From Pseudodesulfovibrio sp. JC047 (GTDB lineage: Bacteria > Desulfobacterota > Desulfovibrionia > Desulfovibrionales > Desulfovibrionaceae), in contig NZ_WUEH01000019.1 in NCBI RefSeq assembly GCF_010468615.1, positions 1-64,000 of the forward strand: a DNA stretch of 64,000 nucleotides, in the 5' to 3' direction. The position numbers and the translations under genes were made by a program. Within the stretch, counting starts at the first letter, position 1, and every line of letters starts with the position of its first letter. Positions 1 through 9,225 of this stretch are shown here, piece by piece. The notes beneath the pieces were generated by a model that saw only the letters and a program-made list of their open reading frames with translations, had not been told where the DNA came from and did not search any database.

Positions 1-61
1 CAGGACAACCTGGGAAATCATTGAGGAGCAGGGACTTGCCGGGGTGTTAAGTTTGGTTTGA
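1..61 (+). CDS. 3' end of an unidentified upstream gene (partial)
   Basis: In the second frame the first 19 codons are open and end at a TGA at 59-61. The residues end in IEEQGLAGVLSLV, which has the composition of a real protein C-terminus. Nothing identifies the family and the 5' part lies outside the window. A GC hairpin at 141-153 followed by a pyrimidine-rich tract could be its terminator. The open stretch is too short to exclude chance. Confidence 0.35.
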   Translation, partial: RTTWEIIEEQGLAGVLSLV

Positions 62-140
62 CAATTTGCCCCAACAAAAAAACGGCCCCCGCCGGGAGGG
101 CGTGGAAGCGGTTCGGGTGCGCAGCACCCACCCTGGCTCC

Positions 141-182
141 GCGCCAAAGGCGCATTCTTTCTCTTCTCTTCTCTTCTCTTCA
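141..182 (+). terminator. Possible terminator: short hairpin plus CT-rich tract
   Basis: A perfect 5-bp stem (GCGCC/GGCGC, loop AAA) is followed by a run built from repeated TCTTC units. The stem is short and the tract is not pure T, so this is a weak call. It lies between the partial upstream gene and the convergent molybdate transporter gene. Confidence 0.3.
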
Positions 183-254
183 TTCCAGAAAGCATCGCCG
201 CTGCAAGCGGCATCCTCACCTCTTCAGGCCCGCTGCTCGAAGCTCCCCCCTCAA

Positions 255-1448
255 CTACACATGAACCCGCCCCTTGCGAAGCAACCACTCCAACACAATG
301 GCAATCGCGAACGCCCAAGCCAAATTCGCGGCCAACGTTATCCCCAACATGACAATGACAATGAAAAGATCAGTCCGTTCCGTCACATCCTGCACAGTCA
401 AGGCGAGTTGCGTTCCCGAAAAAAACAACAACACCCCCAACACACCCATGGGCAACAGATGCAAAACATTCACCGACCCTGTCCCGAGAAAAACAGCCAA
501 CGCCATGAAAAATCCGCCGATGATGAGGTTGGAACCGGACGTCCTCGCACCAAAGGCGTAATGAGCGGCCAACCCTCCGGCTCCGTGACACACGGGCATC
601 CCCCCGACACAGGCAGAAAAGACATTGGATAACCCCATGGAAATACACAAGGAACGGTCTGTCACTCTTCGACTTTCCTCGCCAAAATACTCGAAACTCA
701 AATCCCGGTTGGCAATCACCGCATTGCCCACGGTCATGGGAATTTGCGGCAAAACCAAGGCAAACAGCGCATACGAAAAATCCACACCGGTCGGAAAGCC
801 AAATGGCAGGATTTCCGGCAAATGCAGCCCGGGTTGAACCAATGCCAACTCCCGCCACGCACCGAGCATCGCACCAAAAATCGCCCCGCACACCACCACG
901 ACCAGCCCTGCGGGATAGCGATGACTTCGCAAAAGGAACAACGTGACAACACCAAAAATCACTCCGGACACGACAGACATGGGGATTGGACCAATGGCCT
1001 GCACCGCGAGAAACGGCTCGACCGCGCCACGCAATTCCTGAAATGGATTAGACCCGACGACCAAAGATGCGCCCTTGGATAACAGCAAGACCCCGGTGGC
1101 AAGCTGAACCCCACGAATCACGGATCGAGGCACGATTCTGGCGACAGTTTTAACCAATCCGGTGGCGCCGAGAATCAAAAGGATTGCGGCCAACAACAGA
1201 CCGGAAGCGGAAATCACGCCGGGAGACAACGCCAACGCGATACCATAGGCGGAAACCACTTTCATGGGCTGCACGGCAATGGGCACCCGATAATATGATC
1301 CCGCGACGACATACATCAACCCAACGGTCAAAAAAAGCCCGGTAGCGGACAGACCATTTATCATGATCAGCCCGAAAGCCAAGGGGAGCAAGGTGCCCAA
1401 GTCTCCGACCGAACCGGCCCATTCCATCCTGTCAAAGCTGATTTTCAT
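255..1448 (-). CDS. MOT1-type molybdate/sulfate transporter
   Basis: Inner-membrane carrier of 397 residues with about ten hydrophobic segments. It carries the MOT1 family signatures GDLGTLLPLAFGL near residue 15, PQIPMTVGNAVIAN in the middle, and GGMPVCHGAGG plus HYAFGARTSG further on. MOT1 proteins are distant relatives of SulP carriers, lack the STAS domain, and import molybdate. No STAS-like tail is seen here. It is divergent from argB, and moeA is two genes away, so a molybdenum role is more likely than bulk sulfate uptake. The start ATG at 1448 places GDLGT where the family has it. Substrate specificity between molybdate, tungstate and sulfate cannot be read from sequence. Confidence 0.85.
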   Translation of the reverse strand: MKISFDRMEWAGSVGDLGTLLPLAFGLIMINGLSATGLFLTVGLMYVVAGSYYRVPIAVQPMKVVSAYGIALALSPGVISASGLLLAAILLILGATGLVKTVARIVPRSVIRGVQLATGVLLLSKGASLVVGSNPFQELRGAVEPFLAVQAIGPIPMSVVSGVIFGVVTLFLLRSHRYPAGLVVVVCGAIFGAMLGAWRELALVQPGLHLPEILPFGFPTGVDFSYALFALVLPQIPMTVGNAVIANRDLSFEYFGEESRRVTDRSLCISMGLSNVFSACVGGMPVCHGAGGLAAHYAFGARTSGSNLIIGGFFMALAVFLGTGSVNVLHLLPMGVLGVLLFFSGTQLALTVQDVTERTDLFIVIVMLGITLAANLAWAFAIAIVLEWLLRKGRVHV

Positions 1449-1471
1449 AACGCCATCCTCTCAATTTTCTT

Positions 1472-1484
1472 CACATGATATGTG
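1472..1484. promoter_or_regulatory. Inverted repeat between divergent molybdate transporter and argB genes
   Basis: CACAT-GAT-ATGTG is a perfect 5-bp inverted repeat about 24 bases upstream of the transporter start. It could be an operator for the transporter or for the divergent argB-moeA pair. No regulator is assigned and the site is short enough to occur by chance. Confidence 0.3.
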
Positions 1485-1591
1485 GAATTTATAGGCTTGG
1501 CACACAGAAGGCAAGACCGTTTATTGACTTCATCCCGGCTTTCCATGACAATCCGACCACACATTCGAAAGCCCAGTTTTCAGGAGCATCA

Positions 1592-2497
1592 ATGAAAAAA
1601 GAGCCTATCAACAAACGGGACATGCAGCGGTATCAACTGCAAGCCACATCCATCATCGAAACCCTGCCGTACATTACCGAATTTTACGGCAAGACTATTG
1701 TCATCAAATACGGTGGCAACGCCATGATCGACGAAGAGCTGAAACGCGCATTTGCCCTGAACATCATCCTCCTCAAATATATCGGTATTCACCCCGTTGT
1801 CGTCCACGGCGGCGGCCCGCAAATCGGCGAGATGCTCAACGCACTCAACATCGAATCCCATTTCAGAGAAGGATACCGAGTGACGGACAAGGCCACCATG
1901 GACGTGGTTGAAATGGTCTTGGTCGGCAAGGTGAACAAAGAGATCGTCAATCTCATCAACCTGCACGGAGGCCAAGCCGTGGGGCTTTCTGGCAAAGACG
2001 GCACCCTCATTCAGGCTGAGCCCAAGGAATTGGCCATTGAAAAGGCCGACGCGCCACCGGAGATCATCGATCTCGGCAAAGTCGGCGAAGTAACCTCAGT
2101 CAACACCAAGCTTATCGATTCCCTGTTGAGAGACGGCTTCATTCCGGTTATCGCGCCGGTTGGAGTGGATGAAAAAGGCGAGACATACAATATCAACGCG
2201 GATTCCGTGGCCGGAGCCGTTGCCACTGCCATGGGAGCCAAACGATTGTACCTGTTGACCGATGTTCCGGGCCTGCTTGATGCGGACAAGGAACTCGTCT
2301 CCACTCTGACAGCCAAAGAAGCCTTCGAAGCCATTCGGAACGGCGTGGTTACCGGCGGCATGATTCCAAAAATCAAATGCTGCTTGGAAGCCATGGCAAG
2401 CGTTGAAAAGACCGCGATCATCGATGGTCGAATCGAAAACTGCATCCTGCTGGAACTCTTCACGAAATCCGGCATCGGCACTGAAATCATCAATTAG
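1592..2497 (+). CDS. argB: Acetylglutamate kinase
   Basis: Phosphorylates N-acetyl-L-glutamate with ATP, the second step of arginine synthesis, in the cytoplasm. The 301-residue product has the amino-acid-kinase fold motifs in order: [10 protein letters not shown] (glycine-rich phosphate loop), [10 protein letters not shown] (acetylglutamate site), and [11 protein letters not shown] near residue 200. Length is normal for the family. An in-frame ATG exists 39 codons upstream at 1475, but the ATG at 1592 is preceded by CAGGAG at the right distance and gives the usual N-terminus. moeA follows after 7 bases, so the two are probably cotranscribed although their pathways are unrelated. Confidence 0.95.
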   Translation: MKKEPINKRDMQRYQLQATSIIETLPYITEFYGKTIVIKYGGNAMIDEELKRAFALNIILLKYIGIHPVVVHGGGPQIGEMLNALNIESHFREGYRVTDKATMDVVEMVLVGKVNKEIVNLINLHGGQAVGLSGKDGTLIQAEPKELAIEKADAPPEIIDLGKVGEVTSVNTKLIDSLLRDGFIPVIAPVGVDEKGETYNINADSVAGAVATAMGAKRLYLLTDVPGLLDADKELVSTLTAKEAFEAIRNGVVTGGMIPKIKCCLEAMASVEKTAIIDGRIENCILLELFTKSGIGTEIIN

Positions 2498-2504
2498 GAA
2501 AATC

Positions 2505-3758
2505 ATGAATCACGGTTTCTTCACCATTATCAGTCGAGAAGAGTTCGTCGGTCTGCTCAGGCAGTTTTCACCGCTGGCACCCGAAATAAAAAGCCTGACC
2601 CGATCCGCCGGGCGCGTTCTGGCCAACGACATCGTGGCACAACATGACTGGCCGTTGCAGGATCGCTCCTGCATGGACGGATTCGCGGTCAACGCCAGAG
2701 ACATCTTTGGTGCAACTGAGTCGAATCCCGGCTACCTGGAATGTGTGGCGAGCCTGTCCATCGAGACCATGCCGGACATTGAGCTGAACCCGGGAGAATG
2801 TGCCCGGATTGCCACGGGCGGCGTACTCCCACGCGGGGCCAATGCCGTGGTGATGGTGGAGCACACGCAGGCCATGGAAGCCGACACCACAATGGGCACT
2901 ATTGAAATCCGCAAGAGCGTGGCTCCGGGCGAAAATGTCATGCAACGCGGTGAAGATGCACGCAAGGACGCGGTCGCTCTTGCTGCCGGGACAACGGTCC
3001 GTCCACAGGAAATAGGCCTTGCCGCCGCCCTCGGATTCGAAGAAATTTCCCTGCGACGCCGTCCTCGGGTCGGTATTCTATCCACGGGTGACGAACTCAT
3101 CGAGATCAACGAGACCCCGAATCCGGGACAGGTCCGAGACGTCAACTCCCTGACCATCGCCGCGTTGGTCAAACAGGCAAACGGCAAACCCACCCGGTAC
3201 GGCATTATCAAGGATGACCTTGAAAGCCTGAGCCGCGCTCTGAAAAAGGCCCTTGAAGACAACGACATGGTCTTGTTGTCCGGTGGCAGTTCCATCGGGG
3301 TTCGAGACTTGACGGTTCAGGCCATCGAATCCATGAAGGATGCCGAAATTCTGGCCCACGGCGTGGCACTCAGTCCGGGCAAGCCCACCATTCTGGGACG
3401 GGTCGCCGACAAACCGATTCTCGGACTGCCCGGACAAGTCACGTCTGCACTCGTGGTCATGCACGTCCTCGTCTTGCCGCTCGTTCGTCATCTGCAAGGC
3501 GATGACAGCGGATTCACCACCCTGAACCGAGCCAGACGCAAGGCCGTCCTCGCCAGAAATGTGGCCTCCAAGCCCGGACGCGAAGACTATATCCGCATCC
3601 GGCTGGAAGAACGAGACGGACAGCCTCCCTTGGCCCACCCTGTCTTGGGAAAATCCGGCCTGCTACGAACCATTGTCCAAGCGCAGGGCCTTGCCGCCAT
3701 TCCAGCGGATTCCGAAGGGTTGTACAACGGGGAATTGATTGACGTATGGATCATCTAA
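2505..3758 (+). CDS. moeA: Molybdopterin molybdotransferase MoeA
   Basis: Inserts molybdenum into adenylylated molybdopterin, the last common step of molybdenum cofactor synthesis. The 417-residue product shows MoeA blocks in order: DRSCMDGFAVNARD, IATGGVLPRGANAVVMVEHT, GILSTGDEL, LSGGSSIGVRD, PGKPTILG and LPGQVTSALV. GQ replaces the usual GN-P in the last block. The MoeA N-terminal, MoCF-like and C-terminal domains are all present. An in-frame ATG at 2403 lies inside argB. The ATG at 2505 follows a weak AGGAAA and begins at the normal family N-terminus. With the MOT1 transporter it makes a small molybdenum locus around argB. Confidence 0.93.
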   Translation: MNHGFFTIISREEFVGLLRQFSPLAPEIKSLTRSAGRVLANDIVAQHDWPLQDRSCMDGFAVNARDIFGATESNPGYLECVASLSIETMPDIELNPGECARIATGGVLPRGANAVVMVEHTQAMEADTTMGTIEIRKSVAPGENVMQRGEDARKDAVALAAGTTVRPQEIGLAAALGFEEISLRRRPRVGILSTGDELIEINETPNPGQVRDVNSLTIAALVKQANGKPTRYGIIKDDLESLSRALKKALEDNDMVLLSGGSSIGVRDLTVQAIESMKDAEILAHGVALSPGKPTILGRVADKPILGLPGQVTSALVVMHVLVLPLVRHLQGDDSGFTTLNRARRKAVLARNVASKPGREDYIRIRLEERDGQPPLAHPVLGKSGLLRTIVQAQGLAAIPADSEGLYNGELIDVWII

Positions 3759-3782
3759 GGAACTGATAAACAAAAGCTTTGA

Positions 3783-4727
3783 TTAAAAACGCTGTTTCTG
3801 TCCATCGAGTTCGAGAATATTCCATCCGTCCTGTCCCTTCATCAAGGCAAACACGGAATCATCGTCCAGATTTTGATCCAGGTCCGCCACCTGCACCCGA
3901 TAGGAGCCGAACACGCGGACCTCGGCCACATCCTCATGCAGGTACACGAGATCAAACCGGAGTCCTGACGGGTCCACTTCTGCCGTGCGCAAAATTTTAT
4001 AGGTCCCGCGTTGTCGTTGGATCTGTTTGAAGACCTCGAACTGAAAATCGAACTGGTCACGCACATGGGGAGCGAACAGTGTATGATAGGCATCGGCCAA
4101 TGACGTTTGCATGACATAAAACGAACGCAGCAGGTCCTTGATCTCTTCCGGCACTTCATTGGTCAGATCGGCCGGCGGCAAAGACGGAATATTTTTGACG
4201 CTGGTCTCGTCATCACCTTGGGTTGGTGACGCCATGAGAGTCAGGTAAAATTTGATCTCTGACACGGCCAATTTCTGCTGGCCCAGCAGGCCGCCTTTCG
4301 GAAAAACTTCATCCACGACAATGCGAAAGGATTTGACCGGTTTTGACTGGCATTCGATAACCTGTTCACCAGCTTCATCGCGAAGCCAGAACGGGCTTTC
4401 CGAACCATCAGGGTACACGATGCGGCCCGACCGAATCCGTCGAAATTCCTTGAATCGCCCTTCTGCCTGATGCCCATTGAAAATGCCCAGTCGCGCCACT
4501 CTCACCGGCACCGGAAAAGCAAAATTCATCCATTGCCCGACCCCGGAGCTGGCACTTCCACCAACCCACGCCGTTGCCGGGTCCGCATCCAGCAGATTCT
4601 CAGGAGCATAGGACAAGGCATGGTCCAATCTGAAGCTGGAGACAGACACTTCCACTTCCAAAGCCGCCGCAGGACGCGCCAAGCCCACCAGCAAAAACAG
4701 TATCAAGATGAAACAGGTATATCGCAT
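3783..4727 (-). CDS. Secreted protein with NADase-type glycan-binding (discoidin-like) domain
   Basis: A 314-residue exported protein. Residues 1-22 form a signal peptide ending in AAA. Residues about 25-165 resemble the galactose-binding-like beta-sandwich found in NADase-type glycan-binding proteins: NLLDADPATAWVGG, then GQWMNFAFPVPVRVARLGIFNGH, and SEIKFYL near its end. The C-terminal half has no recognised domain. It is predicted to be periplasmic or surface-attached; no enzymatic residues are evident. It converges on moeA with 24 bases between the stops. The function is unknown and the domain call rests on motif appearance. Confidence 0.65.
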   Translation of the reverse strand: MRYTCFILILFLLVGLARPAAALEVEVSVSSFRLDHALSYAPENLLDADPATAWVGGSASSGVGQWMNFAFPVPVRVARLGIFNGHQAEGRFKEFRRIRSGRIVYPDGSESPFWLRDEAGEQVIECQSKPVKSFRIVVDEVFPKGGLLGQQKLAVSEIKFYLTLMASPTQGDDETSVKNIPSLPPADLTNEVPEEIKDLLRSFYVMQTSLADAYHTLFAPHVRDQFDFQFEVFKQIQRQRGTYKILRTAEVDPSGLRFDLVYLHEDVAEVRVFGSYRVQVADLDQNLDDDSVFALMKGQDGWNILELDGQKQRF

Positions 4728-4812
4728 GGCTCTCTTCCTACCACGCTTGCCACGTTCGGTCCTCTATAAATTTACCCACTCCAAATGAGGGGGAGGAAGA
4801 GGCCTCCGGCGG

Positions 4813-5179
4813 CCCCTCGCCGGGGTGGCGTCTTCGACGACCAGAGAACCTTTTGAAAAAGGTTCTCTGGACTCTCCAAAACTTTTTGGGTCGCTTCGCG
4901 AGGGCTGTCGGCAGCGTGCGTTCGTGTGACTCTTGAAGAGGCGTTGTAAAAAATAGTATTTTTTACAGACTCTATTAAAAAAACCTACAACGTATTTTCC
5001 TGTAGAATCCTCTTACTTCTTTAACCATCCCCTCTTCTATCCTTCTTATCTCTTCAATCTCACCAACGAATGACGTGGGGCCTCGCCGAAGGCGCGATAA
5101 AAAGTTCTGGAAAGGGAGTCCAGAGGGAAAACCTCTTCCAAGAGGTTTCCCCTCTGGCCGTCGGAGACATCTTCTCCCT
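4813..5179. repeat. REP-like hairpin array, tandem unit 1
   Basis: First of two tandem units of about 367 bases. Each unit holds two inverted copies of one roughly 100-bp element. Here the left copy is 4813-4900 and the right copy 5081-5179. The left copy has a perfect 14-bp stem with a 2-base loop (CCAGAGAACCTTTT then its complement). The right copy has an AGAGGGAAAACCTCTT hairpin. Both share the AAAAAGTT-TGG-GAGTCCAGAG core in opposite orientation. The arrangement resembles bacterial interspersed mosaic elements built from REP pairs. Short open frames through it are by-products of the repeat. Confidence 0.8.
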
Positions 5180-5547
5180 CCCCTCGCCGGGGTGGCGTCT
5201 TCGACGACCAGAGAACCTTTTGAAAAAGGTTCTCTGGACTCTCCAAAACTTTTTGGGTCGCTTCGCGAGAGCTGTCGGCAGCGTGCGTTCGTGTGACTCT
5301 TGAAGAGGCGTTGTAAAAAATTCCATTTTTTACGGACTCTATTGAAAAATCTTAAAAACTGTTTTTCTACAAAATCCTCTTACTTCTTTAACCATCCCCT
5401 CTTCTATCCTTCTTATCTCTTCAATCTCACCCAACGAATGACGTGGGGCCTCGCCGAAGGCGCGATAAAAAGTTCTGGAAAGGGAGTCCAGAGGGAAAAC
5501 CTCTTCCAAGAGGTTTCCCCTCTGGCCGTCGGAGACATCTTCTCCCT
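5180..5547. repeat. REP-like hairpin array, tandem unit 2
   Basis: Second copy of the 367-base unit, offset 367-368 bases from the first. The inverted element copies are at 5180-5267 and 5449-5547. Most differences from unit 1 lie in the AT-rich spacer around 5310-5370. The hairpins are unchanged, which suggests a recent tandem duplication or selection on the stems. It ends about 35 bases before the ahcY terminator. Confidence 0.8.
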
Positions 5548-5580
5548 CTCCTCGACAAGTGTTGTTGATGGGGAAAAGAT

Positions 5581-5612
5581 AAAAAAAAAGGGAAGCCGTT
5601 TGGCTCCCCTCG
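5581..5612 (-). terminator. Rho-independent terminator of sahR-ahcY
   Basis: On the minus strand AGGGGAGCC-AAAC-GGCTTCCCT (nine pairs, one G-T) is followed by a run of nine T. It lies about 20 bases beyond the ahcY stop. Confidence 0.9.
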
Positions 5613-5631
5613 ATTTTTCGATCCGCAGTGA

Positions 5632-7062
5632 CTAATAGCGGTAGTAGTCCGGTTTGAAGGGACCTTCTTTTTCGACACCGATATAATCAGCCTGTTCTTT
5701 GGAAAGCGTATCAAGCGTCACACCCAGACGAGCCAGGTGCAGTCGAGCGACTTCTTCGTCCAGTTTCTTGGGCAGAATCATGACGGTGGGTTCGTACTCG
5801 TTTTTGGCCAAATCCATCTGGGCCAGAACCTGGTTGGTGAAGGAGTTGGACATCACGAAACTCGGATGGCCAGTGGCGCAACCAAGGTTGACCAGACGAC
5901 CTTCAGCCAGGACGATCAGGGATTTGCCGGACGGCAGCGTCCATTTGTCAACCTGCGGCTTGACTTCCTTTTTCACGCATTCGGGGTTGCCTTCAAGATG
6001 CAGCATTTCGATTTCGGAATCAAAATGACCGATATTGCACAAAATGGCTTCGTCCTTCATGGCGTCCATGTGCTTGCCGGTCACCACATGGTAGTTGCCG
6101 GTGCAGGTCACAAAAATATCACCACGGGAGGCCGCATCGTTCATGGTCGTGACTTCAAAACCCTCCATGGCCGCCTGCAAGGCGCAAATCGGATCGATTT
6201 CAGTGACCAGTACGCGAGCACCGAAACCACGCATGGACTGAGCGCAGCCCTTGCCCACGTCGCCATATCCGATGACAACCACCACTTTGCCAGCGATCAT
6301 CACGTCTGTAGCACGCTTGATACCGTCAGCCAGGGACTCTCGGCAGCCGTACAGGTTATCGAACTTGGACTTGGTCACGGAATCGTTGACGTTGATGGCC
6401 GGGAAAAGCAATTCGCCATTGCGCTGCATTTCGTACAGACGGTGGACACCAGTGGTGGTCTCTTCCGAGACACCACGGATGACCTTGGCAATATTGGTCC
6501 ACTTCGTGGGATTCGCGTCATAAGAAGCCTTCAGGCGATTCATGACGATCTGAAATTCCTGAACATCATAGGTCTTGTCGAACAAGCTGGGATCTTTTTC
6601 GCATTTGACACCCTGATGAACGAGCAGCGTGGCGTCACCACCATCATCCACGATCAAATCAGGACCGGAACCGTCAGGCCAGGTCAAAGCCTGCTCCGTG
6701 CACCACCAGAAGTCGTCCAGGGTTTCACCCTTCCAGGCAAAAACCTTGGCCATGCCGGAATCCGCAATGGCGGCGGCAGCGTTATCCTGGGTGGAAAAAA
6801 TATTGCAGGATGCCCAACGCAGATCAGCACCGAGTTCGTACAGGCACTTGATGAGCATGGCGGTCTGAATGGTCATGTGCAAGGAACCCATGATTTTCAA
6901 ACCTTTCAAGGGTTTTTCTTCGCCATATTTGTCGATCAGGGCCATGAGACCGGGCATTTCCCGCTCGGACAACTGCATTTCCATGAGGCCCCATTCGGCC
7001 AGAGACAGGTCTGCGACCTTGTTTTCGCATTTCGGGTCGACAGGTAGTACGTTCTTGGACAT
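5632..7062 (-). CDS. ahcY: S-adenosylhomocysteine hydrolase
   Basis: Splits S-adenosylhomocysteine reversibly to adenosine and homocysteine, with bound NAD, in the activated methyl cycle. The 476-residue product has the substrate-site blocks [13 protein letters not shown] and [13 protein letters not shown] near residues 60-95. It has the Rossmann NAD motif [14 protein letters not shown] near residue 270 and the family C-terminus ending PDYYRY. Length matches the bacterial long form, which carries an insertion relative to the shortest members. It is the second gene of an operon with the SahR-type regulator, 28 bases downstream of that gene's stop. A strong terminator follows. Repression relieved by S-adenosylhomocysteine is the expected control. 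Confidence 0.96.
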   Translation of the reverse strand: MSKNVLPVDPKCENKVADLSLAEWGLMEMQLSEREMPGLMALIDKYGEEKPLKGLKIMGSLHMTIQTAMLIKCLYELGADLRWASCNIFSTQDNAAAAIADSGMAKVFAWKGETLDDFWWCTEQALTWPDGSGPDLIVDDGGDATLLVHQGVKCEKDPSLFDKTYDVQEFQIVMNRLKASYDANPTKWTNIAKVIRGVSEETTTGVHRLYEMQRNGELLFPAINVNDSVTKSKFDNLYGCRESLADGIKRATDVMIAGKVVVVIGYGDVGKGCAQSMRGFGARVLVTEIDPICALQAAMEGFEVTTMNDAASRGDIFVTCTGNYHVVTGKHMDAMKDEAILCNIGHFDSEIEMLHLEGNPECVKKEVKPQVDKWTLPSGKSLIVLAEGRLVNLGCATGHPSFVMSNSFTNQVLAQMDLAKNEYEPTVMILPKKLDEEVARLHLARLGVTLDTLSKEQADYIGVEKEGPFKPDYYRY

Positions 7063-7090
7063 TCATTTCCTCCCAATAGAGTCTTGGTTT

Positions 7091-8002
7091 TTATTTTTTC
7101 TCGGCCTCGTAGAGGACAACCACGAGACCCATGTTGACGATAAATTCCGTGACAGCTGTCACATCAAATCGTGCTTTCTCCAACCACTCGACCATCTTTT
7201 CCCGTGGGATACCGAGTCGGCGATCTCCATACTCACTCCGCATCCGCTCATTTTCATGTTGGTCGAATTCGGCGATTATCAACCGCCCACCGATCTTGAG
7301 CACACGGCTTATTTCCGTGAGCGCATCAAGTGGCCGCGCCAAATGATGCAAGACCAGCGACACGACCGTACAGTCGGCTTCCCAATCCCGGAGGGGCAGA
7401 TGCGTCATTTCCCCGATGCGCAACGACATGGACGTGTCCTGCGAAAAACGGGCTTCGGCCAGTTCCAGCATCTTGGGCGAGTTGTCCACCCCGATCACGA
7501 TGTCCGACGTCTTGGATAAAATTTCAAGCATGTCACCGGGACCACACCCGATGTCCGCAGCACAGGTACATTCTGGCAACCGAACCTGTATTTCCCTGCC
7601 CAGATTCAATTCACCAAGAACCTCGGCGGTCATGCGATCCCAATCCGACGCAATGTCATCAAAGAATTGCCGCGTCTCAGCGGTCCGCTCGCGAATCACT
7701 CTGTCGGCCCGGTTCCGATCCCGTTGAAAATCAGACTCCCCGGCCAATAGTGAACCAATACCATCAAGGAATTCACGCCCCTGACCTTCTTCACTCGCCC
7801 GGTAAAATGCCCACAGCCCATCACGACGAACATCCACCAGACCAGACTCGGATAAAATTTTGAGATGCCGAGAAATTCGGGACTGGCCCATTTCCATAAC
7901 CTGCACGATTTCACCAACATTCAATTCATATTCTAACAGAACGTTGACAAGTCTCGCGCGGGTGTCGTCTGATAATGCTTTACAATATTTGATTATTTCC
8001 AT
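7091..8002 (-). CDS. sahR: ArsR-family regulator fused to a SAM-methyltransferase-like domain (SahR-type)
   Basis: A 303-residue two-domain protein. Residues 1-75 are an ArsR winged helix-turn-helix: LSDDTRARLVNVLL, then EIVQVMEMGQSRISRHLKIL. Residues about 110-300 are a class I methyltransferase fold with motif I, DIGCGPGD, and VIGVDNSPKMLELA. No metal-binding cysteine pair of the metalloregulatory ArsR type is seen. This architecture next to ahcY matches SahR, which is established in Desulfovibrio as a repressor of methyl-cycle genes sensing S-adenosylhomocysteine. The methyltransferase domain presumably serves as the ligand pocket. A 22-bp palindrome just upstream of the start suggests autoregulation of the operon. 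Catalytic methyl transfer cannot be excluded. Confidence 0.88.
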   Translation of the reverse strand: MEIIKYCKALSDDTRARLVNVLLEYELNVGEIVQVMEMGQSRISRHLKILSESGLVDVRRDGLWAFYRASEEGQGREFLDGIGSLLAGESDFQRDRNRADRVIRERTAETRQFFDDIASDWDRMTAEVLGELNLGREIQVRLPECTCAADIGCGPGDMLEILSKTSDIVIGVDNSPKMLELAEARFSQDTSMSLRIGEMTHLPLRDWEADCTVVSLVLHHLARPLDALTEISRVLKIGGRLIIAEFDQHENERMRSEYGDRRLGIPREKMVEWLEKARFDVTAVTEFIVNMGLVVVLYEAEKK

Positions 8003-8013
8003 GCGCTTTACCT

Positions 8014-8035
8014 TATATCAGGATATCTTGATATA
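8014..8035. promoter_or_regulatory. Palindromic operator, probable SahR site
   Basis: TATATCAGGATATCTTGATATA is a 22-bp palindrome with a single mismatched pair, centred on GATATC and 12 bases upstream of the sahR start. Position and symmetry fit binding by a dimeric ArsR-type repressor covering the promoter of sahR-ahcY. The resemblance to published SahR sites is from memory. Confidence 0.75.
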
Positions 8036-8156
8036 CTGAACAAACCTTCTCTACCTCATGAAGTAGCAGCCGGTCAAGCCCTCTGGCCGGGACTTTGCGT
8101 TGCCCTGACGCGTGTCATAGTCTATAGGATGATTCATACTATATACCGGAGGAAGA

Positions 8157-8903
8157 ATGAGTAAACGTGTTCACATCTTTTTGATTTTTGCCTTGGCCGC
8201 ACTCCCACTGACGGGATGTGGTGTCGCGACACAAAACATCCCTGTTTCCAGTAATCCCAGTGGTGCGCAGGTCTTTGCCGACGGAATGCAAACCTGCACA
8301 ACGCCGTGTTCTGTGGAATTGGAAAAAACGCAAGCGCACATACTGACATTGAAAAAGCCCGGCTATCGGCAGGCAGATGTCCAGATATCACAAAAATACG
8401 ACACTGGCGGCGTGACCCGTGACGCGGTTCAATCCGGCATGTCCAGTTCTTCAATGGGCAGTTCGGTCGAAGGGTCCATTGCAGGTGCGCTTCTTTCTGC
8501 CGAACAAGATGAGGCCAGTGGCAACGCGTATGTGCTGACACCAAGCAGTGTTGTCGTCACGCTGGTGCCGGACTGCAAAACAGGCACCGCACAACCGCAG
8601 CAGGGCACCGTCCAAACAACCGAACCCGCCACCATTGGCTCTGCCATCGAAAAAGACCCTGTCGGTGTTGGCGAAGAAGTCCTGAAGGAAGCCGCCGTGG
8701 CCGCGCCGACCATTGGGACCGAAAAAGAAATAAGTCACCACTCTCACACCTCCACTCACCACAACAGTGACGGGTCCATGTCACAACATTCATCCTCCAG
8801 CTCGGTCAGCGTGGGTGTTCATGTCAACCCGGTAGAAGCGGGACTGGATGCACTCGAATTCCTCGAAGGTGCAGAAAAAAAAGAAGCTGACACCACAAAA
8901 TAA
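8157..8903 (+). CDS. PEGA-domain lipoprotein with His/Ser-rich tail
   Basis: A 248-residue lipoprotein. The lipobox LPLTGC puts the acylated cysteine at residue 21. Residues about 28-80 form a PEGA domain (IPVSSNPSGAQVFADG, then LTLKKPGYRQADVQI) carrying a CTTPC pair that could form a disulfide. The tail around residues 190-225 is rich in histidine and serine (SHHSHTSTHHNSDG). PEGA domains are small beta-folds found in surface and periplasmic proteins. This one is paralogous to the lipoprotein at 10129-10545, down to the SG-AY-LTPS motif. It starts at 8157 after a strong GGAGGA. The function is unknown; envelope attachment and metal binding by the tail are inference. Confidence 0.75.
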   Translation: MSKRVHIFLIFALAALPLTGCGVATQNIPVSSNPSGAQVFADGMQTCTTPCSVELEKTQAHILTLKKPGYRQADVQISQKYDTGGVTRDAVQSGMSSSSMGSSVEGSIAGALLSAEQDEASGNAYVLTPSSVVVTLVPDCKTGTAQPQQGTVQTTEPATIGSAIEKDPVGVGEEVLKEAAVAAPTIGTEKEISHHSHTSTHHNSDGSMSQHSSSSSVSVGVHVNPVEAGLDALEFLEGAEKKEADTTK

Positions 8904-8928
8904 GTTCTTCGACACCAATCCCCACTCT

Positions 8929-8964
8929 GGCACTGGCCTTTGACCTTCGTCCAAGGCCAGTGCC
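8929..8964 (+). terminator. Hairpin downstream of the PEGA lipoprotein gene
   Basis: A perfect 12-bp stem (GGCACTGGCCTT and its complement) with a 12-base loop starts 26 bases after the stop. No T-run follows, so it may be a factor-dependent end or an mRNA-stabilising structure. The remaining bases to 9225 hold nothing recognisable beyond the ribosome-binding site of the next gene. Confidence 0.5.
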
Positions 8965-9225
8965 TGTTAAGGTATCCGTCTCAACCATATGCCTTCGCCT
9001 TCCGTGGAGTGCCCTTTATCACTGCCCATTTCACCCACCATCACAGCCCGAAAAGCCACCACTCTTTCTGCTCGATATCCCGTCCAAATCAGCGCACAAC
9101 CCCGAACGGTCAATTCACTGATAATGCTTGCCCTCACCCAATGAAATTGCGATAGTCGTAATGGATCATCGTCAAAACCGATTGGCAACACGCTGAAATG
9201 ACACCGGCAAAGCAAAGGAGACGAC

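Noticed and set aside
4813-5547. CRISPR array
   Set aside because: Only two tandem units of 367 bases with internal inverted copies; no short regularly spaced repeats and no cas genes.
5046-5714. Several short open frames in the repeat array
   Set aside because: They are translations of the duplicated hairpin element and appear twice for that reason only.
5737-7047. Plus-strand open frame of 436 codons
   Set aside because: Antisense shadow of ahcY, caused by the codon bias of that gene.
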